Positions 33,830 through 43,499 of a stretch of DNA of 64,000 nucleotides are shown piece after piece. Source of the stretch: Paragorgia papillata. Its lineage: Eukaryota > Cnidaria > Anthozoa > Scleralcyonacea > Coralliidae. The position numbers and the translations under genes are program-made. The stretch covers positions 1 to 64,000 of the forward strand of contig JAWNZC010000307.1 in assembly GCA_035771165.1 (NCBI GenBank), read 5' to 3'. Position 1 is the stretch's first letter. Each line of letters opens with the position of its first letter. Below the pieces are notes generated by a model. That model saw only the letters and a list, made by a program, of their open reading frames with translations, was not told the DNA's origin and searched no databases.

Positions 33830-36543
33830 TTGATTTTTTATTACAAATTAAAATTTACAGGTGATGGGTCTTGATTAAGTCCTTCGAGATAACAATAAGT
33901 GCCATTAATGGTCATACAAATATAGATAATTATATACATGAAATAAGTAAATTCTTAAAGAAAATTGGTAATAAAATTTAAAGGGTTAATATGTTTAAAG
34001 AAGTTCAAAAGTAAAGTTCTAACATAACAATATTAATACGAGTCAATATACGAACAGTTTACTCAGGATCAACTTCTACTTCTAAGACATCTTCTGTGAT
34101 GCCAAGATGTTCCCGGTAAATGTTTGTCGAGCCTTGAATTGCGTCCGTGCAACAAAGTTTTCTGAACAAAGAACGGTATCTTTTGGACATTCCAAGGTGT
34201 CGTAAAACATTTTCATTTGGAGGATGCCAGGAGCCGAGAGCACCAACGACGAAACCAAATACCTCACATTGCTTGCCTTGACCAATGAAAAATTGCTTCA
34301 GCCCTTCATATTTATTGATTTTTCGTTGTTGAGCATCATGAAGGGCTTCAGCATTATTATCAAAGGGACAACAAACATCTATTATAAGAACTTTGTTATC
34401 CTCTTCAACAATAATGTCAGGACGTAAAAGTGAGTTGGCGGCACGAACTTGTTTGTCGGTAGTAATGGTACCATGTTGAACGGCGTTGGTGATACGGTCT
34501 ACTATGGTGTTGTGTCTGCGAAGAATACTAGGCATGTTAGGAAGGCAATGACACAAGACATGAGGAAGAGTCTCATCCGAAGTACAACGGCGACATTTTG
34601 GGCTGGCATTAGACCACCGACTCTTGACATTATTAAGTGGAAGACAATTGAGTCGAGCACGGTGGATAAAACGCCAGTCTCTAAAACGGATGTTGAGGCC
34701 ATTGTATTGCCAAGTAGATCCATTGGCGAAGGTGTCAGTAGTAAGCGCCCGAGCAACTTTACCTTGATCAGGAAGAGCAAATAGTGTAGAAGCGAATCGA
34801 TCTTGGACATGAAAATGCAAAAAACGACTGGCTTCTTTAGCAATAACAGTACCGGAGTTTTGCGACGAAAGGACAGGAAGACCATTGTCATTGAATTTAA
34901 TTTCAATACCAAGGTTACGAGTGGATTTGCGGTCTCGGGTCCACAATGATTGAATGCGGTAATGTATGTTGTTTAAACGATCATCAGGAAGGCTGGACAG
35001 GTAGTTGGATTTCAGAGCAGAAGAAGGATTAGATCGGGAGGCATGTCGAACGGTTTCGTTTAATTCAGCATTAGCAATGTGAATTACAGTCGGATCGGAG
35101 GAAGATAGAATCTTAACCGAATGAATTATTGCTTGAACATCAGCTTCAAGGATTGGATCAAGGAGGCCAAGACCACCAGCACGTTTGTGAGCGAAGATGT
35201 AGGAAGCAGAAGCTCGAGATGGTAGAGAACATATTCTACGAATGGTGGAAACGAGAGTTGAACGATATTCACGAAGATGTTCTTTTTTAGGGTATCCAGC
35301 ACGAAGGGCGAATGTTAAGGAAGGTTGAAGGAAGGTACGAATCATGTCTAATTTCTGCCAAGGAGCTAAAAGGGATTTCTCAATATTGTCCAAATCACGT
35401 GAAAGGTTTTGAACCAAATCAGAGATGTTATCTGGGTCATGGATTAGGCCAATAGGAACACCAAGGTATTTGTAAGGATGTTCACGATCAAGTGAAGGAA
35501 TGGAATTATTCTGGACGATGAATTCATTAAGTTCAAAAGAAGATTCAGAATGATTAGATCTGGAACAGGTGAGGCTGATAGAGGCGCATTTATCAGGTCT
35601 GAAGGATAAACCAAGGGTTGTCGCAGTCGAAGAAGCAGCATCTAAGAGTTTCTGGAGTCGGTCTTTATTTCTGGAGATTATGACAAGGTCATCAGCATAG
35701 GCAAAGACAGAGACAGGTATACCATGAAGTTTAGCAGGACCAATGTCTGAAGCTTTTTGTTTAATCGCACGTAAAATGATGTCGATGGTCAAATTGAAAA
35801 TGATTGGGCTTAACGGACAACCTTGCTTGACACCTGATAAAACTGGTATATCAGAGGTCAAACTGGTGGGGGTACGTATTTTGGTGGTGGCTCCAGAATA
35901 AGAATTGGTGATCATTTCAATTAGTGGTTGTGGTACTTCCAATATGAGAAAGGGTAGAGGTGATAGCAGAATGAGGGATACTTCCAAAAGCATTGCGAAG
36001 ATCAAGCCAAGCGACAAAAACATTTTCCGATTACGTCGGGCATCACCTACGACGGACTGGAGGAGAAAGGTATGTTCATAGCAACCTTCACTGGGACGAG
36101 CACTCTTCTGTTCTTTGGATAAAAGATCGTGATCAATGGCCCATGATGTTAGTCGTTTGGCGATAACTCCCATAACTAACTTGTAGAGACACGACATTAA
36201 GGCGATGGGTCTAATCAGAGTCAGAATCAGTAGGCGACGAAATGATTTTATTAGAATCAGGCGAAGCTTTTGTAATTGGAGGCATCGAGTCGGACATTAA
36301 GAGGTCACGCGTAGTATTATTCAAAATATTCGAGGTCGTTGAAATACACGGCTTCTCAGGTGAACAACTCGAATTTTGGTTAGAAATTACAGACGGAGGT
36401 GGAGGAGGTTTAGATTTAGGAACAAAGACGTCATGACGAATCCTTTTGCGCACAGGAGAAACGAAATTAGGTTTTGACGGTGGAGAGATGTTTTGACGCC
36501 AATTCGAAGACGAAGCACCACGGCAACCAGACCTTGAATTAAA
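33830..36543 (-). mobile_element. R2-type non-LTR element, copy B (internal deletion)
   Basis: 3' tail 33830-34058, RT-endonuclease ORF 34059-36197, then a short N-terminal-like ORF (36211-36453; proline-rich, Ser/Asp-rich) reaching the array. The join at about 36200-36215 jumps from the acidic linker straight into the RT at RPIALMSCLYK, so the N-terminal DNA-binding region and first RT motifs appear deleted. Both outer ends abut (CACTA)n. Confidence 0.88.
34059..36197 (-). CDS. RT plus restriction-like endonuclease, R2 superfamily
   Basis: A 712-codon open frame. RT motifs: PVLSGVKQGCPLSPIIFNL (motif 4) and FAYADDLVIIS (catalytic YADD). Then a thumb region, a CCHC-type zinc motif (CRRCTSDETLPHVLCHC) and a restriction-like endonuclease with RPDIIVEEDNKVLIIDVCCP. 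This order (RT, Cys/His, RLE at the C-terminus) defines the R2/R4/CRE/NeSL group, whose endonuclease nicks specific targets for target-primed reverse transcription. The start is probably not native because the upstream portion is deleted. Confidence 0.88.
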   Translation of the reverse strand: MSCLYKLVMGVIAKRLTSWAIDHDLLSKEQKSARPSEGCYEHTFLLQSVVGDARRNRKMFLSLGLIFAMLLEVSLILLSPLPFLILEVPQPLIEMITNSYSGATTKIRTPTSLTSDIPVLSGVKQGCPLSPIIFNLTIDIILRAIKQKASDIGPAKLHGIPVSVFAYADDLVIISRNKDRLQKLLDAASSTATTLGLSFRPDKCASISLTCSRSNHSESSFELNEFIVQNNSIPSLDREHPYKYLGVPIGLIHDPDNISDLVQNLSRDLDNIEKSLLAPWQKLDMIRTFLQPSLTFALRAGYPKKEHLREYRSTLVSTIRRICSLPSRASASYIFAHKRAGGLGLLDPILEADVQAIIHSVKILSSSDPTVIHIANAELNETVRHASRSNPSSALKSNYLSSLPDDRLNNIHYRIQSLWTRDRKSTRNLGIEIKFNDNGLPVLSSQNSGTVIAKEASRFLHFHVQDRFASTLFALPDQGKVARALTTDTFANGSTWQYNGLNIRFRDWRFIHRARLNCLPLNNVKSRWSNASPKCRRCTSDETLPHVLCHCLPNMPSILRRHNTIVDRITNAVQHGTITTDKQVRAANSLLRPDIIVEEDNKVLIIDVCCPFDNNAEALHDAQQRKINKYEGLKQFFIGQGKQCEVFGFVVGALGSWHPPNENVLRHLGMSKRYRSLFRKLCCTDAIQGSTNIYREHLGITEDVLEVEVDPE

Positions 36544-37619
36544 ACTACACTACACAACACTACACTACACTACACTACACTACACTACACTACACTACAC
36601 TACACTACACTACACTACACTACACTACACTACACTACACTACACTACACTACACTACACTACACTACACTACACTACACTACACTACACTACACTACAC
36701 TACACTACACTACACTACACTACACTACACTACACTACACTACACTACACTACACTACACTACACTACACTACACTACACTACACTACACTACACTACAC
36801 TACACTACACTACACTACACTACACTACACTACACTACACTACACTACACTACACTACACTACACTACACTACACTACACTACACTACACTACACTACAC
36901 TACACTACACTACACTACACTACTACACTACACTACACTACACTACACTACACTACACTACACTACACTACACTACACTACACTACACTACACTACACTA
37001 CACTACACTACACTACACTACACTACACTACACTACACTACACTACACTACACTACACTACACTACACTACACTACACTACACTACACTACACTACACTA
37101 ACACTACACTACACTACACTACACTACACTACTACACTACACTACACTACACTACACTACACTACACTACACTACACTACACTACACTACACTACACTAC
37201 ACTACACTACACTACACTACACTACACTACACTACACTACACTACACTACACTACACTACACTACACTACACTACACTACACTACACTACACTACACTAC
37301 ACTACACTACTACACTACACTACACTACACTACACTACACTACACTACACTACACTACACTACACTACACTACACTACACACTACACTACACTACACTAC
37401 ACTACACTACACTACACTACACTACACTACACTACACTACACTACACTACACTACACTACACTACACTACACTACACTACACTACACTACACTACACTAC
37501 ACTACACTACACTACACTACACTACACTACACTACACTACACTACACTACACTACACTACACTACACTACACTACACTACACTACACTACACTACACTAC
37601 ACTACACTACACTACACTA
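36544..37619. repeat. (CACTA)n array 3, ~1.08 kb
   Basis: Very homogeneous CACTA repeats with a handful of 2-3 bp phase slips (for example near 36923, 37100, 37129, 37310 and 37380). The longest CACTA array of the window. Confidence 0.97.
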
Positions 37620-38052
37620 TTGATTTTTATTACAAATTAAAAATTACAGGTGATGGGTCTTGCTTAAATCCTTCGAAATAACAATAAGTGCCATTAATGG
37701 TCATACAAATATAGATAGTTATGCTATTAAAATAATCAGCATGCAAAATGATAGAGACGACGAAACATTAGAGCGACTAATTATTTCATTGTCGCTCTAG
37801 GACCAAAGTTTAGAATGTTAAAGTGCGAATCTTGACCGAGAATAGATAATTGTTCGTAAGCGTCTAAAGCAAGATCCTCAAAAAGCGCTTCTAAGCTAGT
37901 AACGAAGGAGAAATACGATTGAGTGTCATTAAAATACTTATTGTAATCAGAGTCAACAAGCTTAAAACTTGCAAAATCCTTCGCTGCGTTCATAATGACT
38001 TCGGAATCTAAGGAGAACGAACTAGTAATGTTATCGAGAAAGTTATCGATCT
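37620..38052 (-). mobile_element. Element C: shares R2-type 3' tail but different ORF
   Basis: Its last ~110 bp (37620-37730) match the tail of copies A and B, joined to (CACTA)n in the same register as B. Upstream, instead of an endonuclease ORF, the minus strand encodes an unrelated ~89-residue stretch (NAAKDFASFKLVDSDYNKYF and ALFEDLALDAYEQLSILGQD) ending in a stop. It may be a non-autonomous relative, or another coding segment of the element brought next to the tail by deletion. 5' end truncated near the Harbinger-like terminus at 38053. Confidence 0.65.
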
Positions 38053-38245
38053 GGGGCCGGTTGTATAAAACTCTTAATCACTTTTTAATCACCCGTTTTG
38101 TGATTAAAAAGTGATTAAAGTTAACAAGGTGATTAAACCCGTTGTATAAAAAAGTGATTAGCGATAATCATGATTAAAATGTCGTTAAAGTTAATCATGG
38201 TCCAAAGTATGATTAACTTTCTTAACTATGATTAAGAAAAAAGTT
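38053..38245. mobile_element. Harbinger-like terminus with repeated GTGATTAA palindromes
   Basis: Begins GGGGCCGGTTGTATAAAACT. The arms CTTAATCACTTTTTAATCAC and GTGATTAAAAAGTGATTAAAG form a strong hairpin, and GTTGTATAAAA recurs 80 bp later. It lies just upstream of the HARBI1-like fragment. No matching right end was found. Confidence 0.55.
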
Positions 38246-38249
38246 TAAT

Positions 38250-38500
38250 ATGGCAGCCATACTTAGGCACTTCCTTTATGACGCTGAATTTCGACGAAGA
38301 AATGGCTTACCTCGCGTATTTAAATCGTTATGTTAATTTCGAAAAGTCAGACGAGTTTCTACGTAGATACCGGTTTGGAAAAGACTCCATACGTTTTATA
38401 GCAGCACTAATAGCAGAGAAAATCTAGCCAATATCCCACCATAACCATTCCATTTCTGCAGATCGAGGAACAGCTCTTGGCTGCTTTTCCTTGTGTTATT
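38250..38500 (+). pseudogene. HARBI1-like nuclease (PIF/Harbinger transposase) fragment
   Basis: ATG then AAILRHFLYDAEFRRR and, after a frame change, FEKSDEFLRRYRFGKDSIRF followed by an in-frame TAG and HNHSISADRGTALGC. The F-x-R-R-Y/F-R-x-x-K-x-x-I/V-R-F signature is typical of the N-terminal region of HARBI1-type DDE nucleases. The catalytic DDE domain is absent. A dead fragment. Confidence 0.6.
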
Positions 38501-38519
38501 AGTTTGGTAGATGGCAACA

Positions 38520-38735
38520 CATGTTCGAGTCCAGGGTCCCGTGGCTGTTTACACTGCAAGCCTTGGCCTGGCCTTGGCCTAACTTTGACCTGCTTTTTGG
38601 CAGTGTAAACACGTCCTGGCTGGGCAGGCCTTGGACAGAATATCTGGGCTTGCTTCTTTTGTTGGCCTATGCTTTGGCCTTGGCCAGGCTTATGCCAGTG
38701 GCCATGCAGGCTTATGCCAGTGTAAACACGACACA
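38520..38735. mobile_element. MITE-like repeat with GTTTACACTG ends
   Basis: GCTGTTTACACTGCAAG near 38545 and CCAGTGTAAACACG near 38720 are inverted. Internal GGCAGTGTAAACACG (about 38600) and repeated TTGGCCTGGCC-type motifs give a GC-rich island in AT-rich DNA. Confidence 0.5.
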
Positions 38736-40930
38736 TTTACCCATTCCTATGCCCCACCCCCTGACACAAACCAAATACTCTACAGCATATAACCCCTTAA
38801 CCATTTTTGGACACAAGTTAAAATAAAAATAATTAGAATTTGAGTGGAAATTTTGCCAGTGTTTTTGTATGATCCGGTTATGAACCCCAGGTTATGTGAA
38901 CCCCCTATGAGGGCATAAATGGCCTAGCATGTAAAAGAAAAAATAATAAAGAAAAACAAGCATTTCATTTAAGAAATTATATATAATTTTAATGGAAAAA
39001 TATAGGTAGGCTAACCAATGTAGTGGCAAAGTGGCCTGGTTCCATTCACGATTCTTTTATATTCCGAACATCAATGGTGGGGAGGACACTTGATGCAGGA
39101 GAGCACACCCTGAACACAATGGCGTGTTGCTGGGAGATAGTGGATATGCCTGTCATCCTTACTTGATGACTCCCTATCTCAATCCAGCAACCAGGCAGGA
39201 AAGAACTAGATACATTACCAGCGCACAAATACATTATTACAAATACCAATAAAAGTTAAAGCATTGTGGGTAAAATATATGGTATTTTCAGGACTGTACT
39301 ATATAATATAAACTGTACAATGACACACAATGACAATTGACAATGAGTAGTAATGATAAAAATTGATAAAACCCAGATTCAGAATTATACAAATTTTTAC
39401 AGTATAAAAATATTTGTCCTTGAATTGTTATTTATTGAACATGTACTCATTCCTATAATATACATCGAGAATAATACATTCCTTAGTTCCTCATAAACCA
39501 TTCCTTAGTTCATTTTTTGATGCTCCTTTTGCTATACAATTGACAGGGCTTGCTTTGCATCCTTAGTTCCTATGAGATAAATGAAAACCAAAGTTAAACA
39601 AAGTTAAAGAAGTCTAGGTCAAGCATGAAGTTACAAAAAATTATTAATGGTTTATTTTGTATATTAATGTTAATATTAGAGATTATGCAAGTACAGTATC
39701 TCATCTTGCCGTTAGTTACCAAAACAGTTGCCCTGTTGTTTCTTTACAATGACACGGAGCTTCTAAACAAGTTTACTAATAATAACATAAAATCAAAATG
39801 CTGTTCTTGTTTATTCAAATCAGTCACCTACCAGTTCACTGCTTGGAAAACTGATCGAAAGCTATCCTTATGTAATATTTAAAACACGACTGCAGTCTGA
39901 GTGTGTTATCAGATTTAAAACCACGAGGGTGCAGCCAGAGTGTTTTAGATCTGATAAAACATGTGATGCAAGTGTTTTGAATGGCTTCAAAAATGATTCG
40001 TTATTGGATGTTATGTTCATTAGTATTCTTTATATAAAATTGTATGTTCATTAGTATTCTTTATATAAAATTGTATGTTCATTAGTATTTTTTCTGACGT
40101 CAAGAAGTTTTATCAGGTATAAAACCACGGACATGGTACTGATTTCCTTTGTGTTTTCCTCATGAATTATTAATGAGTTTTTGTTAAAAAACGATCACCA
40201 TTTGGTAAGTTCGTTGGCATAGTAATTTTGAAAAATAACGTTGTCTAAGGCGAGAAAATCAAAGCTAAAGTTTATGTAAATTAGGAGAAAATTTTATCAG
40301 ATATAAAACCTTGATACGGTTATGATTTTTCTTTGTGTTTTCCTCATGAATTATTAATGAGTTTTTTAACTATTTTTATTACCCTTGCCAGGTAGACATT
40401 ACAATTACCAACATAGACATTAATTACATACTGCAGGCCCAACACACTTAAGACAAAAAAATAGAAGAGCAAAAAATAATTCTGTCATTCTCATGGCAGC
40501 AGAAGGATGCTGTTATGGATGGCCATCCTCTAGGTTGAACCTTCTTGAGAAGACCCAAGCAAATACACAATTACCAGACATTCAGAGCAGCTGGTACAGC
40601 ACTGAGTCATCCTGTACATACATGTATAGTGCTATTAAAATGTATATACTAATTCGTATGCAGTGATTAAAAACAAGAGAGTGGTATGACAAGAAGGTGA
40701 TTGTACTCCAAAGCCAAATGAAAGATTTGAGCAAATTACAAGCTATGATGAATGCATAACAAGAACGAGCATAATTTTAACCACAAAAGCACAAGAACCA
40801 TATGTATTGATTAGAAAGTAAACAAAGATATTTATAACTCATTCACTCCGTTTTATATTGTTAAAATTGTTGAATTAAAATGATTTCTCTAAACCAATCT
40901 GTATGTTTTGAATCGATGAATTCAATAAAT
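38736..40930. other. No gene; short tandem repeat at 40012-40095
   Basis: A 31-bp unit beginning TATGTTCATTAGTATTC occurs three times at 40012-40095. Flanking blocks (TTTATCAG...TATAAAACC, CCTCATGAATTATTAATGAG) repeat near 40110 and 40290. No coding frame is credible. Confidence 0.55.
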
Positions 40931-41233
40931 TTAAATGAGCCAATCAAAACACAGAATCAATCCAGTTTCCCCAGAGTCTCCCCCGCGCTCTCCCGCTGAC
41001 CAAAAAGGGGGTGACTATGGGCTCGAGATTGCAGTATCCATGGATAAACACGCAAAATGTCCTTTAGTTCTGCAAGTCTGCCTTTTGATAATGTCAAAAA
41101 TTTTCTACTTTCAACAATTGCTGAGTTAATCCTTTGTCTGGAAAATGTTAACGCGAGCAATGACAGGAACGTGTTCGATCATTGCCTTTACAAACTGGAT
41201 TAAGTTATTCGTGTTTCTCTGCAATGCCAGACG

Positions 41234-42538
41234 TTGTGGAGCGACATAATAGTTTGGGACGATATTATTGATCTTCTTACTGATGCTCACAGTACTCTGT
41301 GGGGAATAGATGAACACGAAACAGTGAAAGGCCGACCAAAACTCATACACAGTGGCAATGTAGGCAGACCGAAGTTTGAAATTCCAAGAGAATCTTTACA
41401 ACTTTACTTGGAGTATGGATTCTCTCTCGAACAAATCGCTGAAATGATTGGGGTATGTCGAAAGACTGTGAGTAGACGTATTGACGACTTTAACTTGAGG
41501 GAAGAAGTGCCAAAGTATACGGATATTTCAGATGACTCACTTGATTCCTTAGTGAAATCACTATTGCATGATTTTCCAAACTGTGGAATACGTAGAATGA
41601 AAGGTCTTTTGCTTGCTCAAGGTGTTCGGGTACAATGGGATCGTGTAAGACAGACCCTTTGGAGAACTGACCCTGCTGGTATAATATTGCGATCTATTCA
41701 GCTAAACATAGTAAGTAGACGCCACTATTCAGTTCCAGGACCCAGGGCTTTATGGCATTTAGATGGCCATCACAAACTTATAAGGTGGGGGATTGTTACT
41801 CATGGTTGTGTAGATGGTTATTCTCGGAGAATTATGTTTCTGAGATGCAGTAATAATAACAAGGCATGCACAGTCCTAAAGTTATTTCAAGAAGCTGTGA
41901 CCACTTTTGGCCTTCCTTCTAGAGTCCGAGGAGATCATGGTACAGAAAACGTACATGTGGCTACCTACATGTTCTCACACCCAGACAGAGGACCTAGGAG
42001 AGGAAGCTTTATTGCAGGCAAAAGTTGCCACAACCAAAGAATTGAAAGGTTCTGGTGAGACCTTTTTCATGGATGTATTTATTTGTTTTACTACATCTTT
42101 TGGTACCTTGAAGACAAAGAATGGCTTGACCTGAGTGATGAGTTGCATCTATTTTGTCTGCATTACATCTTCATACCCAGAATAAATCAAAAGTTGAGAC
42201 TCTTTGCAAATGGATATGATAATCACCCCCTGCGGTCTGAGTCAAATATGACCCCTGTGCAATTGTGGATCTATGGTCTGAGTACTAGTAACCTGGATGA
42301 ATGTACAGATGACAATATTAGATCTTATGGTATTGATTTTGATGGGCCACTTCCCTCTGAGGAATATGGTGGAAATACGTGGAATGATCAATCAGTTGAT
42401 GTGCCTGAAATTTTTTGCCCCTTATCAAGTGAAGCTTTGGATATTATGCAAAGAGAATTAGATCCTCTTGATCACTCCTCCTGTTATGGTATAGACCTTC
42501 ATCTAAAAGCAATAGAAACTGTCCAAAGATTACAGTAA
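41234..42538 (+). pseudogene. IS3-like integrase/transposase (IS3EU-type), one in-frame stop
   Basis: One frame of 434 codons with a single TGA at 42056-42058. A helix-turn-helix region ([20 protein letters not shown]) is followed by an IS3-like HTH_21 segment ([20 protein letters not shown]) and an rve/DDE core: Asp in WHLDGHHKL, Asp in [10 protein letters not shown] and Glu in NQRIERFW. The TGA follows ERFW exactly where this family normally has Arg, so a CGA to TGA change is likely. A C-terminal extension of ~150 residues follows. Start chosen as the longest frame; the true N-terminus may lie in an upstream exon. Eukaryotic IS3-like (IS3EU) transposases are the best match. Confidence 0.75.
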
Positions 42539-42971
42539 CATTGTATATATGGTAGTAAATCATCTCTGAACTTATGGTATTGGACATGCAGCTTTTTATT
42601 GTGTAATTCAAACACTTTGTTTTAAGAAACCTTTCAATTCAAACTTCAGTGATAAATAATAGGCAAAGTGGTTATGTTTGCTGAGTTTTATTTAACATTA
42701 ACATTTTTAGTGAAAAAAAGCTTGGGCTATTGCATTTTTATTAATTATTCTCTATTTATTATTTTGATAATGTTATTAGGTTGCTTCACTTGTATAAATC
42801 ACTGCTAATTCACCATCAGGAGCACATCAAGAGAGAGAGAGAGAGAGGTGGGGGAGGGGGGTAAACAGACTGTACCTCCTCCCTGGGCACAAATATTGCC
42901 AATGTACAATAGCGATACATAAACTAATAAATATCTTGTTTGAAACTTTGCTTATAGTTTCTTAACAGTAC

Positions 42972-43078
42972 AGTATTAGCAAAATATTTGTGGTACCGGT
43001 GCTTCCATGTGTATTACTTGATTTACAATAAAATCAAATAAAACACATGGAAGTACCACAAATGTTTTGTTAATACTA
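42972..43078. mobile_element. ~107-bp hairpin MITE
   Basis: AGTATTAGCAAAATATTTGT and ACAAATGTTTTGTTAATACT are inverted, continuing inward through GTGGTAC...CTTCCATGTGT and ACACATGGAAGTACCAC. Lies between the integrase and HECT genes. Confidence 0.7.
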
Positions 43079-43499
43079 ATATAAATATCACTGAATATTG
43101 TTACTGTATAACCCAAACCTTTGAACCATACTGTGCATTTTTGATGATTAATGTACTTTAAAAAGTATTGAAAAAAAATTGGAATGTGAAAAGATTAGAA
43201 CACATTTTTACCTCACCTAATTAAGATTAAGTCTTAAATCAGTGTTGCAAATTACATTAAAAAATTAAAAAAATAAAACTTCCAAACTTGCTAGCCTGCA
43301 ACAGAGGTGTTCTGCAGTCCAACCTTTCCTTGTTACACAATGCTTGCACTGAAGGCTAACTTAAACAGATAGCAACTGAACACAACTGATATACCAACTT
43401 AATAAACAATATCAAAATTACTGTAAATCCATATCTTAAGGAATGTGCTGGGTGGCACTAACAGTAAAATAAATGTTGCAAGCCTACACTGTAGCATAG

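Noticed and set aside
31736..37619. CRISPR-like arrays
   Set aside because: Repeats are contiguous 5-mers without spacers in a eukaryotic intron.
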